Source of the DNA: Chloroflexaceae bacterium
Lineage (GTDB): Bacteria; Chloroflexota; Chloroflexia; Chloroflexales; Chloroflexaceae
Direction of reading: 5' to 3'
NCBI GenBank assembly: GCA_025057155.1
Contig: JANWYD010000011.1
Span: 1 to 64,000 of the forward strand
Length of the DNA: 64,000 nucleotides
A program made the position numbers and the translations under genes. Below the pieces are notes generated by a model, which saw only the letters and a program-made list of their open reading frames with translations, had not been told where the DNA came from and did no database searches. How positions within the stretch are numbered: the stretch's first letter is position 1; every line of letters starts with the position of its first letter. Of this stretch, positions 16,360 through 24,703 are shown one piece after another.

Positions 16360-17361
16360 ATGCACATCTGCGTCATTCCCGGAGACGGGATCGGCCCGGA
16401 AGTGATCGGCGCGGCCACAGAGGTGCTGCGCGCCCTGGCGCCCGATGTGGCGATCACCAGGGCCGAGGCGGGTTGGGGCGCCTTCGAGCGGCACGGCGTG
16501 GCGTTGCCCGCGGTGACGCTGGCGGCAGCGCGGGCCGCCGACGCCATTCTCTTCGGCGCGGTTGCCTCCCCCAGCCACGCCGTGCCCGGCTACCGCAGCC
16601 CCATCGTGCAACTGCGCCGGGACCTCGACCTCTATGCCAACATTCGCCCTGTCAGCGGAACTGCCGCAGGGCAGCCGGTCGACCTGGTCATCGTTCGCGA
16701 GAACACTGAAGATCTCTACGTCGGGCGCGAGCGCCTCGAGGACGACGGGGCCAAGGCCATTGCCGAGCGGGTCATCACCCGGCGGGCCAGCGCGCGCATC
16801 GCTCGCGCCGCCTTCGACCTGGCCCGCCGCCGCGCCGCCGATCTCGGGCGGCCCGCGCGGGTGACAGTGGTCCACAAGGCTAACGTCCTGCGCCTCAGTG
16901 ATGGTCTCTTCCGCGAGACGGTGCTGGAGGCGGCTCGCGACTACCCCGAGGTGGTCGTAGAGGAGATGCTGGTAGACGTGGCGGCGATGCGCCTTGCCCA
17001 GACGCCCGAACGGTTCGATGTGCTGGTCACCACCAACATGTTCGGCGACATCCTCTCCGATGTGGCCTGCATCCACGGCGGCGGGTTGGGCCTGGCCGCC
17101 TCGGTGAACCTGGGCGACGCACAGGCCCTGTTTGAACCGGTGCACGGCTCGGCCCCGGATATTGCCGGCCAGGGAACGGCCAACCCCCTAGCCGCGATTA
17201 CCTGTGTGGCGCTGCTGCTAGAATGGCGCGGTCTGAGCCTGCCCGCGGCGCGCCTGCGGGCCGCCATCGCTACCGTGCTGCGCGATGGCCCCCGCACGCC
17301 TGACCTGGGCGGCGCAGCCGGGACCGCCGATGTTACCGAGGCCGTGCTTGCGCGACTGTGA
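16360..17361 (+). CDS. hicd: Homoisocitrate dehydrogenase
   Basis: A 333-residue beta-decarboxylating dehydrogenase that oxidises homoisocitrate to 2-oxoadipate with NAD. It has ICVIPGDGIGPEV at the N-terminus, RRDLDLYANIRP at about 87-98, the catalytic region VIVRENTEDLY, and GSAPDIAGQGTANP near 265-280. The substrate-helix segment VPGYRSPIVQLRR differs from the LeuB and Icd patterns and resembles Thermus homoisocitrate dehydrogenase, as does the length. It supplies the keto acid that is transaminated to alpha-aminoadipate; no dedicated aminotransferase lies in this cluster. Confidence 0.9.
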   Translation: MHICVIPGDGIGPEVIGAATEVLRALAPDVAITRAEAGWGAFERHGVALPAVTLAAARAADAILFGAVASPSHAVPGYRSPIVQLRRDLDLYANIRPVSGTAAGQPVDLVIVRENTEDLYVGRERLEDDGAKAIAERVITRRASARIARAAFDLARRRAADLGRPARVTVVHKANVLRLSDGLFRETVLEAARDYPEVVVEEMLVDVAAMRLAQTPERFDVLVTTNMFGDILSDVACIHGGGLGLAASVNLGDAQALFEPVHGSAPDIAGQGTANPLAAITCVALLLEWRGLSLPAARLRAAIATVLRDGPRTPDLGGAAGTADVTEAVLARL

Positions 17362-17416
17362 TCCGTGTTGTTTCTGGGAGGGCTTCGTCCGCGCAGACCC
17401 TGCCAGCGAGCAGCGG

Positions 17417-17443
17417 GTGCGGGAAAACCTGGTCTCCCCGCAC
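17417..17443. repeat. GGGGAAACC-type palindromic repeat
   Basis: GTGCGGGAAAACCTGG then TCTCCCCGCAC, between homoisocitrate dehydrogenase and lysW. A GGGAGGGCTTCG half-module precedes it at 17376. Confidence 0.7.
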
Positions 17444-17478
17444 CTCTCCGGAGAACCGAAACGAAAGGAGTTCCCGCT

Positions 17479-17646
17479 ATGATCGCCACCTGTCCCGAAT
17501 GCGGCGCCGAAATCACCCTGCCTGACGATACTATGGAAAGCGAAATCATCGTCTGTCCCGAATGCGGCGCTGAACTGGAAGTTGTGAGCCTGAACCCGCC
17601 CACCCTGGCCCTCGCCCCCGAGGTCGAGGAGGACTGGGGCGAATAG
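17479..17646 (+). CDS. lysW: LysW amino-group carrier protein
   Basis: A 55-residue acidic carrier. Two CPECG knuckles (C5, C8, C26, C29) bind zinc, and the C-terminus is the diagnostic EDWGE, whose last glutamate gamma-carboxyl is linked to alpha-aminoadipate during lysine synthesis. The ATG is preceded by AGGAG at 8 nt; a longer in-frame reading would only add repeat-derived residues. It sits 11 nt before its ligase gene lysX. Recognition is firm because size, zinc motifs and tail all match. Confidence 0.96.
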   Translation: MIATCPECGAEITLPDDTMESEIIVCPECGAELEVVSLNPPTLALAPEVEEDWGE

Positions 17647-17657
17647 AGGAGCGATGT

Positions 17658-18512
17658 ATGCGTATCGGTGTGCTCTGCTCGCGCATCCGCGCCGAGGAGA
17701 AACTGCTCTTTACCGAACTGGAGCGTCGCGGTCTGGATTACGAGAAGGTTGACGACCGCGAGCAGATCTTTAACCTGCACCAGCGCGAATACCCTTTCGA
17801 CGTGGTGCTGGAGCGCTCGATCCAGCACAGCCGGGCGCTATACATGCTCAAGATCTTGAACGATGCCGGGGTTCCGACGGTCAATAGCTACCACGTGGCG
17901 CTGACCTGCGGCGACAAGCTCCTAACCACCCAGGCCCTGGTGCACGCCGGGGTGCCGACGCCGCGCTGCCTGCTGGCCTTTACCCCCGAAAGTGCGCTGG
18001 AAGCAATGGAGCAACTCGGCTATCCCGTCGTGCTCAAGCCGGTGATTGGCTCCTGGGGACGCATGGTGAGCAAGATCAACGACCGTGACGCCGCTGAGGC
18101 CATCCTCGAACACCGCGATGTACTTGGCAACTACCAGCACTCGATTTTCTACATCCAGGAGTACATTCATAAGCCAGGGCGCGACATTCGCTCGTTTGTT
18201 ATTGGCGATGAGTGCATCGCCGCGATCTATCGCACCAGCGAGCACTGGATCACCAATACCGCCCGTGGCGGCATAGCCAGCCAGTGTCCTGTCACTCCCG
18301 AACTGGCCGACCTGAGCATTCGCGCGGCCCGCGCCGTGGGCGGCGGGGCGGTGGCGATTGACCTGCTCGAGACACGCGACGGGCGCGTGCTGGTGAATGA
18401 GGTCAACTACACGATGGAGTTCCGCAACTCGATCGAGACCACCGGCGTGAACATCCCGGCGCGGATCATTGATTATGTGCTGGAAGTGGGCCACAAGGGG
18501 ATGACGAGGTGA
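17658..18512 (+). CDS. lysX: LysX, alpha-aminoadipate-LysW ligase
   Basis: A 284-residue ATP-grasp enzyme of the RimK/LysX group that joins the LysW C-terminal glutamate to the amino group of alpha-aminoadipate. The N-terminal domain starts [17 protein letters not shown]. The ATP-grasp part has [15 protein letters not shown] (about 115-130), the segment FIQEYIH-like [18 protein letters not shown], and metal-binding [14 protein letters not shown] near 250-263. GAGGAG lies close to the ATG. ArgX is a close relative, so dual use for ornithine synthesis is possible, but the lysine genes beside it favour LysX. Confidence 0.93.
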   Translation: MRIGVLCSRIRAEEKLLFTELERRGLDYEKVDDREQIFNLHQREYPFDVVLERSIQHSRALYMLKILNDAGVPTVNSYHVALTCGDKLLTTQALVHAGVPTPRCLLAFTPESALEAMEQLGYPVVLKPVIGSWGRMVSKINDRDAAEAILEHRDVLGNYQHSIFYIQEYIHKPGRDIRSFVIGDECIAAIYRTSEHWITNTARGGIASQCPVTPELADLSIRAARAVGGGAVAIDLLETRDGRVLVNEVNYTMEFRNSIETTGVNIPARIIDYVLEVGHKGMTR

Positions 18513-18514
18513 TT

Positions 18515-18656
18515 GGTCTGCGAACGATGTTTTCTGATACTATTTACCGCACAGGGCGCAGAGAACCGCAGCAGCCGTCAGGGGCCGCGCGTCTGTAGCT
18601 GAATGCGCCTGAACGGCAGCGGTTGATAGATGTTAGAAGACTTCGTTCACCGAGTC
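18515..18656. mobile_element. 142-bp terminal-inverted-repeat element, copy 2
   Basis: Left end GGTCTGCGAACGATGTTTTCT and the reverse complement of the right end (GACTCGGTGAACGAAGTCTTCT) match the ends of copies 1, 3 and 4. The core is unlike copies 1 and 3: it carries a piece of the ACCGCA-type repeat. It begins 3 nt after lysX. Confidence 0.55.
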
Positions 18657-18773
18657 AGTGAAGGGCCGGCTGGACGACAAGCTGATCGCCTTTCTACATA
18701 ACGGGTGACGAGGTGACGAGACTGGTTCTTCACACCTCCACGCCTCTACTCTCCACACCTCCACAGGAGGACT

Positions 18774-19811
18774 ATGAGCATCCGCGTTTCTGTCGTGGGC
18801 GCCAGCGGCTACGTCGGGGGCGAGTTGTTGCGGCTCCTGCTATGGCACCCCGCAGTGGAAGTGGCGCAGGCCACCAGTGGGCGCAATGCCGGGCGCTATC
18901 TCTACCAGGTGCATCCCAATCTGCGCGGGCGGACGAGCCTGCAATTCGTGCATCCCGACCGGTTGGAATCCTGCGACGTGTTATTTCTGGCCCTGCCCCA
19001 CGGTGAGGCGGCGCGCAGCTTCGCCCGCTACGAAGGGTTGGCCGAGCGGATCATAGATTGTTCTGCCGACTTCCGGCTGCGCGACCCGGCGGTCTACCGC
19101 CACTGGTATGGAGAAGAGCATCCTGCTCCGGAGTGGCTCGACCGCTTTGTGTACGGCTTGCCCGAGGTCAGCCGTGCAGCCCTGCGCGAAGCGCGCTACG
19201 CCAGCGGCGTGGGCTGCAACGCTACGGCCACCAACCTGGCTCTGCTCCCGCTGGTGCGGGCCGAGCTGGTGGACCCGAACCAGCCGGTGATCGTTGAAGT
19301 CAAGGTCGGCTCGTCCGAAGGCGGGGCCAGCGTTTCGGAGAGCAGCCACCATCCCGAACGGGCCGGCGCGGTGCGCTCCTTTGCTCCGGTGGGCCATCGC
19401 CACACCGCGGAGGTCGAGCAGGTGACCGGCTTGCACAACGTCCACATGTCCATCACCTCGGTGGAACTGGTGCGGGGCGCTCTGGCAACGGCGCACATCT
19501 TCACCAGCCGCCCGGTGACGGAGAAAGATCTGTGGCACGTCTACCGCGCCTTTGCCCGCGATGAGCCGTTCGTGCGCATCGTCAAGGAGCGGCAGGGGAT
19601 CTATCGTTTCCCCGAGCCCAAGATCCTTGCCGGCAGCAACTATGCCGACATTGGCTTCGCCCTCGATGCCTCCACGGGCCGGGTGGTAAGCATCTGCGCG
19701 CTGGACAATCTGATGAAAGGCGCCGCCGGGAGCGCGGTGCAGTGTATGAACCTCATGCTCGGCCTCGATGAAACCGCGGGATTGGAGTTTCCAGGATTGC
19801 ATCCGGTATAG
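18774..19811 (+). CDS. lysY: LysY/ArgC-type LysW-aminoadipyl phosphate reductase
   Basis: A 345-residue NADPH-dependent reductase that would reduce LysW-bound aminoadipyl phosphate to the semialdehyde. The Rossmann motif VGASGYVGGELLR is at the N-terminus, and the catalytic cysteine is C148 in ASGVGCNATATNL. The HxS-type region SESSHHPERAG and the PVGHRHTAEVEQ segment fit LysY/ArgC. AGGAGG precedes the ATG by 6 nt and lies in a CACCTCCAC microrepeat. From sequence alone ArgC and LysY are hard to separate; position after lysX supports LysY. The kinase LysZ, aminotransferase LysJ and hydrolase LysK are not in the window. Confidence 0.88.
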   Translation: MSIRVSVVGASGYVGGELLRLLLWHPAVEVAQATSGRNAGRYLYQVHPNLRGRTSLQFVHPDRLESCDVLFLALPHGEAARSFARYEGLAERIIDCSADFRLRDPAVYRHWYGEEHPAPEWLDRFVYGLPEVSRAALREARYASGVGCNATATNLALLPLVRAELVDPNQPVIVEVKVGSSEGGASVSESSHHPERAGAVRSFAPVGHRHTAEVEQVTGLHNVHMSITSVELVRGALATAHIFTSRPVTEKDLWHVYRAFARDEPFVRIVKERQGIYRFPEPKILAGSNYADIGFALDASTGRVVSICALDNLMKGAAGSAVQCMNLMLGLDETAGLEFPGLHPV

Positions 19812-19858
19812 GGGCATAGGAGGTGAAAAGGATGATGTCCCCGGATCCTGAACGAGTA

Positions 19859-19926
19859 CGCACGACAGAGGGCGCGGAGCGTTTTAAAACGTTGTGCCGT
19901 TGCGCTCCTCTGCGTACTCTGCGGTG
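19859..19926. repeat. Degenerate CGCAGAGG inverted repeat
   Basis: Related to the repeat at 12589-12643: CAGAGGGCGCGGAGCG on the left and CGCTCCTCTGCGTACTCTG on the right enclose an AT-richer centre (TTTTAAAACG). Confidence 0.5.
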
Positions 19927-19965
19927 AATCTGGACGAGCGCGCGGGGAGAGGTGGAGATGTAGAG

Positions 19966-21600
19966 ATGAAGACCGGTCACCCTGGCGCTGCAACGCCCCC
20001 TCGCGCCACCGCCCTGGCCCTCCGCCAGGTTGACATGCTGGTGCTTGGATGGTCGTTGATCGTGCCTCTCGTCCTGTTCGCCATCTTCCACGGCTATGGA
20101 TTCGACGACCCCTACATCACCTATCGGTACGCAACGAACCTGGCGGACGGCCACGGGTTCGTCTACAACCCTGGCGAGCGCGTACTGAGTACGACCGCAC
20201 CGCTCTATGCGCTCCTGCTGGCGCCCTTTGCCGCTCTGGGGCTAGAGGTGCCGCTAATTAGCAACCTGATCGGCTGTGTCAGTCAGGGCGCAGGCGCCCT
20301 GGCACTGTGGCGCCTGGGGCGTCTGGCGGAAATGCCGCTTGCAGGCGGCGCGGCTGCCGTGCTCTACTCGCTAAGCCCGTACATGGCCCTTACCCTGGGC
20401 GCGGAGACAACTTTCTTCACGGCTGTAACCCTGTGGGGCTTCGTTGCCCTGGCGAGGGGGCGCCCGGCTGTGGCGGGGTCGCTCCTGGCAATCGCCACGC
20501 TGACGCGCGCCGATGCGGCCCTGGCTGCCTTCGTCGGCGGATCGGCCTTACTGCTCGGGGACCCGCCAGGTTCCATTTTGCACCGCACCGATGCTGACAC
20601 ACCGACAGGCAACCGCCCCAGCCAGCGGGAAAGGCCCTTATACAGGAACCTTCATCCCTTGCTGCGCTTCGGCGGCGCCTATGCACTCATCGTCTTACCA
20701 TTTCTTGGTGCGGCGTGGATTTACTTTGGCTCGCCATTGCCGGCGACGCTTGGCGCCAAACGCAGCCAGGCGCGCATCCCCGGCAGCCGTAGTTACCTGG
20801 CGGGCCTGGGCCAGCAACTGGCCGGTCTGGTCCAGCGCCCCCTGTTCTGGCCCTTGCTTGGCCTGGCGCCCCTGGGGCTGGTTACCGGGTTGTCGCGCCG
20901 GGTTCCATTGCTCCTGCCGCTGGCCTGGGGCAGCCTGCATGCCCTGGCCTACAGCCTGCTTGGCGTCACTGCCTACTTCTGGTATTACAGTCCGGCTGCT
21001 CTGGCATTGATCATCGCCGCGGCCATGGGGGCTGCGACCCTGGCAGCCTGGTTGCGCCAACGAAGGGCAGCGCGTATCGGCGTCGTCATTGTCGCTGTCC
21101 TGATCGTCATGGTGCTGGCGGCCCAGGTGCGGGCGCTAACCGGGATGCTCACCCAACCCGATCCCCGGCTGTCGCTCTACCGTGCCGCCGGCCAGTGGCT
21201 GGCCGCCAATACCGGCGTTAGCGACCGTGTTGGCGCCCTCGAAGTCGGCATTATCGGCTATTACAGCGGCCGTCCAATGGTCGATTTCGCCGGGCTAATT
21301 CAGCCCGAAGTGGCCAGAGTCATCGCGAAGGGGGGAAGCTACGACGCGGCAGCGCGTCAGGCAATAAGTGTCTACCGGCCCGCGTATCTGGTGAACCAGG
21401 AAACCGCCTTGCCCCTCGTCAGCAGTGACCTGCACCTGGCGAACCGTTGCCTGGCGGTAGCTGCATTTCCTGATCCTCGTTATCCTTCCCCGCTAACTAT
21501 CTATCGCTGCGTGTGGCAGGAGGGTGGGCAAACCACGTTGCCCCCCTCTCCTCCAACTCGTACTGCAGCCGTCAAGGTTCTTCCACAGCAATCATTGTAG
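19966..21600 (+). CDS. GT-C type membrane glycosyltransferase (mannosyltransferase-like)
   Basis: A 544-residue polytopic membrane protein with about 10-12 hydrophobic helices. The first extracytoplasmic loop carries FDDPYITYRYATNLADGHGFVYNPGE, the acidic DD motif and context typical of PMT/GT39-like enzymes that use polyprenyl-phosphate sugars. The acceptor is unknown. The ATG used follows GGAGATG; earlier in-frame codons lie in a repeat. The last 25 residues (after IYRCVWQEGG) are Pro/Thr-rich and overlap a degenerate GGGCAAACC/GGTTTGCCC-like repeat, so the C-terminus may have been extended by repeat insertion. Confidence 0.8.
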   Translation: MKTGHPGAATPPRATALALRQVDMLVLGWSLIVPLVLFAIFHGYGFDDPYITYRYATNLADGHGFVYNPGERVLSTTAPLYALLLAPFAALGLEVPLISNLIGCVSQGAGALALWRLGRLAEMPLAGGAAAVLYSLSPYMALTLGAETTFFTAVTLWGFVALARGRPAVAGSLLAIATLTRADAALAAFVGGSALLLGDPPGSILHRTDADTPTGNRPSQRERPLYRNLHPLLRFGGAYALIVLPFLGAAWIYFGSPLPATLGAKRSQARIPGSRSYLAGLGQQLAGLVQRPLFWPLLGLAPLGLVTGLSRRVPLLLPLAWGSLHALAYSLLGVTAYFWYYSPAALALIIAAAMGAATLAAWLRQRRAARIGVVIVAVLIVMVLAAQVRALTGMLTQPDPRLSLYRAAGQWLAANTGVSDRVGALEVGIIGYYSGRPMVDFAGLIQPEVARVIAKGGSYDAAARQAISVYRPAYLVNQETALPLVSSDLHLANRCLAVAAFPDPRYPSPLTIYRCVWQEGGQTTLPPSPPTRTAAVKVLPQQSL

Positions 21601-21709
21601 GGCGGGCGGGTTTGATCCGACCCCCTCCAACCAACCTGGCGCCCAGGGCATTCCCCCGCCCATCTCAACATCCCTGACCGCCTCCGCGTGCTGATCTTGC
21701 ACGAAGGTG

Positions 21710-21715
21710 TATAAT
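21710..21715 (+). promoter_or_regulatory. Candidate -10 box upstream of the MshEN-like gene
   Basis: A perfect TATAAT lies about 62 nt before the ATG in a locally AT-rich stretch. The -35 region is poor. Confidence 0.4.
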
Positions 21716-21776
21716 ATGAATCCCAATTTTTATGTCCTCTAAGTGAGTTGCTGGTCAACGGCGAGGAAGTATCGCG

Positions 21777-22526
21777 ATGAAACGCTGCCCTCACCCTTGC
21801 CCGGTTGTAAGCGCCGACCGGACCAACCTGGCGGCGCTGCGGGCGCATTTGCTGGAAGGCTACCAGTGCCTCGACGCCTGGCTGGCGCTGAGCGAGATAG
21901 TAACCGATGTACGCCAACGTCGCGACTGTCTGGAACGCGCGGCCGTGCTGGCGCCAGAAAATCAAGATATTCAAATCGCCTACCTGGAAGCAGTGTTGGT
22001 CGTCGAACCCGACAACCGAATGGCAAGGAACCGGCTCAACGAGATTCGCACGGTGCGTCTGCTTTCCGATGTCAAGACCGCCCATTTTCACGAACAGCCC
22101 CGCGCCAGGCTCCTGGGAGACATTCTCGTTTCAATGGGCGCCATTTCGCCGACAGAACTGCGTGAGGCGCTCAAGTTGCAACAGACCGGCACCCCGATTA
22201 CCACCGATAGGCGGCTGGGACAACTCTTGCTGCGCCGTGGATTGATTACGCCGGGGAAGCTTGCCCATGCGCTGATCATTCAGCAGCAAGAACGCAGCCG
22301 GCTGCGGATCGCTCCACAGGTGCTCGGCGAGTATTTGGTAGAACAGAACTACATTACCCCGCAGCAGCTTGAACTGGCTCTGGCTGAACAACTCCGCCTT
22401 GACCAGAAGAACCAGCGCCTCAGCCTGGGTCAGATCCTGGTGCGTCTGAATATGATCAGCGAGAAGCTTATCGAGCGCGTTGCCAGAGAACACGAGCAGG
22501 CTTTCTGGTCAAAGTACGGCTATTAG
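21777..22526 (+). CDS. TPR-like protein with four MshEN-type repeats
   Basis: A 249-residue soluble protein. Residues 15-95 are helical and TPR-like (ENQDIQIAYLEAVLVVEPDN). Residues 109-240 hold four copies of the pattern LGxxLxxxGxIxxxxLxxALxxQ: LGDILVSMGAISPTELREAL, LGQLLLRRGLITPGKLAHAL, LGEYLVEQNYITPQQLELAL and LGQILVRLNMISEKLIERVA. This is the signature of the MshEN (GspE N-terminal) fold, which in MshE binds cyclic di-GMP through two such motifs. Four motifs would make two tandem modules. No ATPase domain follows, unlike type II secretion and type IV pilus ATPases. GAGGAAG precedes the ATG. Nucleotide binding is an inference. Confidence 0.75.
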   Translation: MKRCPHPCPVVSADRTNLAALRAHLLEGYQCLDAWLALSEIVTDVRQRRDCLERAAVLAPENQDIQIAYLEAVLVVEPDNRMARNRLNEIRTVRLLSDVKTAHFHEQPRARLLGDILVSMGAISPTELREALKLQQTGTPITTDRRLGQLLLRRGLITPGKLAHALIIQQQERSRLRIAPQVLGEYLVEQNYITPQQLELALAEQLRLDQKNQRLSLGQILVRLNMISEKLIERVAREHEQAFWSKYGY

Positions 22527-22608
22527 CCTTCCGTGGGCACGGCCACCGTGGTATAATTGACGCGTTTGAGCGTACCTGTTTCTCTCCTGTCATCATCGAG
22601 GTGGCGCC

Positions 22609-22845
22609 ATGCCGATGTACGAGTACCGGTGTCTCGACTGTGAAAGCCACTTTGACCGCCTGCGCCGAATGGATCAGGATGACTCCGATGTAACCTGCCC
22701 TGATTGCCAGAGCGCCCGGATCCAACGACGTCTGTCGCTCTTCGCGACAGGGGCGCGCGATGCTGTGGCGCTGAGCGGGGCTCCGGCGCCCTCATCGGGT
22801 GGCGGCTGCTGCGGTGGGGGGTGCTGTAGCGCGCGAATGGCATAG
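22609..22845 (+). CDS. FmdB-family zinc ribbon protein
   Basis: A 78-residue protein starting MPMYEYRCLDCESHFD, the typical FmdB start. Zinc-binding pairs are CLDC (residues 8-11) and CPDC (29-32 region). The tail is Gly/Cys-rich (GGGCCGGGCCSARMA), which is common in this family. Function in general is unclear; members are called putative regulators. A TATAAT box lies at 22552-22557, about 50 nt upstream, without a clear -35. Confidence 0.85.
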   Translation: MPMYEYRCLDCESHFDRLRRMDQDDSDVTCPDCQSARIQRRLSLFATGARDAVALSGAPAPSSGGGCCGGGCCSARMA

Positions 22846-22929
22846 CTTTAACGCGGCCTGCGCCATCCGCCCGCAGACCATTCCAGGCGCTGGCAACGCA
22901 GCCGGCGAACCCTACAGGCGGAAAGCGCT

Positions 22930-24012
22930 ATGATCGCCTATAATTCCACTGCCGCCGGCAACGGCGCCGTCGGCGCGACCAATGAAGGTCACCTGACAGC
23001 AGGGATGCATCCTCTGGCAAGTGTGCCCGCTTACCGCCCTCAACTGGCCGGAAGCGGCGAGCAATACCTCATACACTATCTCATTGCCACCCTTGGCGAC
23101 TATTTTCCTTCCTCCCTGCTGATCAACTACTATGTCTCGCTGAAGACCAACCCCTTTGTGGTGCTCACAGGCGGTGAAGGCGCCGGCAGAGCCGTCTTCG
23201 CCGCTGCCTTTGCTGCAGCGCTGGTCGGGCACCAGAGCGGGCAGGTGATTACCATCGGCTCGGATCGCTGGGCGCGGCGCTATAGCCAGAGCAGTTACTA
23301 CCGTGGCATCCATGAGCGCTTCGGTGTCAGCCAGTATCTTGAGACGCTCCACGAGGCAGCCGCCCCTGAGAATAGCGGCAAGGTCTATTTGCTGATCCTG
23401 AAGGGTCTGACCGCCGAGGAACTCGATCTCTATCTCAACCGGCTGGTGCGCCCCGGACGCTACGGAGAACGCTACCTGGCGCTGCCCGGCATTCCCGAAG
23501 CGGAACAGCCCCTGGCGCCGGCGAATTGCTTCATTACCGCGACGATGCATCCGCTGCGAAGCGCTCCTCCCGGCGAACTGGAAGTGTTTCGCCATGCCGG
23601 CTACATCGCGTTTGGTCCTGATTGGCAGCTCATACCCGCGATCCCCGTGCTGCCCCTGCCGCCCGTGGGCCTGCAACGGGTGATGCTGCGCGCCGTCTGC
23701 CGCGATCCGCGTCAGGCCCGCGCCAGGCTCGCTGTCATTCTTGGCCCCGCGCGGCTGCGCCGGCTTGGTCCTTCAGCCGAGGTGGTGCGCCTTCTAGTCG
23801 AAGCAGGCGCCAGCATTCCTCGCGATGTCAATGACATCGTGCTTCCCTACGTCGCCAATAGCTTCGATGAAGAGGGGCGCGGGCTGTTTGATCCCTTCGA
23901 TGCCTGGCGCAATGCCTGCCAGGCCTACGACGCCCAGATCGCGCAGCGCTGGCTCTGGCGCATGAACTGGCAGCAGCACGCTCTGCACCTCGCCGATAGC
24001 TTGCACCCCTGA
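22930..24012 (+). CDS. Degenerate McrB-like AAA protein, probably catalytically inactive
   Basis: A 360-residue protein. The segment YYVSLKTNPFVVLTGGEGAGRA (from about residue 67) matches the start of McrB-like AAA domains, where a sensor helix precedes the P-loop. In the Walker A box the lysine and following Thr/Ser are replaced (GGEGAGRA, R87 A88). The expected Walker B acidic pair is also absent: the strand reads VYLLILKGLTAEELDLYLNRLV, with LK where Asp-Glu is expected. The C-terminal 120 residues are helical, ending WRMNWQQHALHLADSLHP. I infer a fold kept without ATP hydrolysis, perhaps as a scaffold. The family link comes from motif pattern only. Confidence 0.55.
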   Translation: MIAYNSTAAGNGAVGATNEGHLTAGMHPLASVPAYRPQLAGSGEQYLIHYLIATLGDYFPSSLLINYYVSLKTNPFVVLTGGEGAGRAVFAAAFAAALVGHQSGQVITIGSDRWARRYSQSSYYRGIHERFGVSQYLETLHEAAAPENSGKVYLLILKGLTAEELDLYLNRLVRPGRYGERYLALPGIPEAEQPLAPANCFITATMHPLRSAPPGELEVFRHAGYIAFGPDWQLIPAIPVLPLPPVGLQRVMLRAVCRDPRQARARLAVILGPARLRRLGPSAEVVRLLVEAGASIPRDVNDIVLPYVANSFDEEGRGLFDPFDAWRNACQAYDAQIAQRWLWRMNWQQHALHLADSLHP

Positions 24013-24017
24013 CAGAT

Positions 24018-24046
24018 TTGCATTCCTGCCCGACGTGTGGTATACT
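24018..24046 (+). promoter_or_regulatory. Promoter of the tRNA-Glu/tRNA-Asp pair
   Basis: TTGCAT (24018-24023) and TATACT (24041-24046) are 17 nt apart; the start would be near 24053, 14 nt before tRNA-Glu. Confidence 0.72.
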
Positions 24047-24066
24047 CACAAAGGCCATGAAATTGC

Positions 24067-24143
24067 GGCCCCATCGTCTAGCGGCCTAGGACGCCACCCT
24101 CTCAAGGTGGAGATCGCGGGTTCGAATCCCGCTGGGGTCACCA
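24067..24143 (+). tRNA. tRNA-Glu (anticodon CTC)
   Basis: A 77-nt cloverleaf. Acceptor GGCCCCA pairs with TGGGGTC (one G-U), the anticodon stem CCACC/GGTGG encloses loop CTCTCAA with anticodon CTC, and the T-arm has GGTTCGAATCC. The 3' CCA is encoded. It reads GAG codons. Confidence 0.95.
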
Positions 24144-24147
24144 GAGA

Positions 24148-24223
24148 GGACCCGTGGTGTAGCGGTTAACATGCAGCCCTGTCAAGGCTGAGATCGCGGG
24201 TTCGAATCCCGTCGGGTCCGCCA
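24148..24223 (+). tRNA. tRNA-Asp (anticodon GTC)
   Basis: A 76-nt cloverleaf, 4 nt after tRNA-Glu. Acceptor GGACCCG pairs with CGGGTCC, anticodon stem CAGCC/GGCTG with loop CTGTCAA gives GTC, and the T-arm is GGTTCGAATCC. G discriminator and encoded CCA are present. Probably co-transcribed with tRNA-Glu. Confidence 0.95.
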
Positions 24224-24226
24224 CAC

Positions 24227-24259
24227 GCAGAAAGCTCACGATATCCGTGAGCTTTCTGC
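24227..24259 (+). terminator. Hairpin terminator after the tRNA pair
   Basis: GCAGAAAGCTCACG pairs with CGTGAGCTTTCTGC around a 5-nt loop, starting 4 nt after tRNA-Asp. The following bases (ATTCTG) are only weakly T-rich. Confidence 0.7.
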
Positions 24260-24321
24260 ATTCTGCCAGACGGGTGACGGGGCAATCTGGTTGTCCCATC
24301 GCCATGTTTGCGCCGGTCGCC

Positions 24322-24678
24322 TTACGATGAGAGCAACACGATCGGCACTACCATCAGCGCACCCAGCAGCAGTATCAGACCAAGCAATTTCAACTGTTCA
24401 ACCGTGCGCCGCGTGGCCAGTTGCTCGCGCGCAGCAGGGGCATAGGGAACGTTCGGCAGTTCGCCGAACAATACCTGCCCGAGCGCGCCCGGCGCGGTGA
24501 ACAGGGTCGTGATCACCGTCGTGATCAACTGGCGAGCGGTGATGAGCGGCGGCGCCCAGTACGCCTCGTCGGGGCTGACTGGCACTCCGGTGAGGGCGCA
24601 GCGCAACTCACCGTTAACGACCGTGGGGCGTGCCTGGCCTTCTGTCAGATCTGGCGGATTGCGTAGTTCTACCGGCAT
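24322..24678 (-). CDS. Small C-terminally membrane-anchored protein
   Basis: A 118-residue protein (starts MPVELRNPPD). Residues 28-36 contain CALTGVPVSPDEAYWAPPL, a single Cys near an acidic patch. The middle (VITTLFTAPGALGQVLF) is hydrophobic, and the C-terminal 22 residues (LLGLILLLGALMVVPIVLL) form one membrane helix with almost no tail. AGGAGG precedes the ATG by 9 nt. It follows the aminotransferase gene by 25 nt, so they are probably one transcript. No family recognised. Confidence 0.72.
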   Translation of the reverse strand: MPVELRNPPDLTEGQARPTVVNGELRCALTGVPVSPDEAYWAPPLITARQLITTVITTLFTAPGALGQVLFGELPNVPYAPAAREQLATRRTVEQLKLLGLILLLGALMVVPIVLLSS

Positions 24679-24703
24679 GTTCCAGTTCCTCCTCTGGTTC
24701 ACC

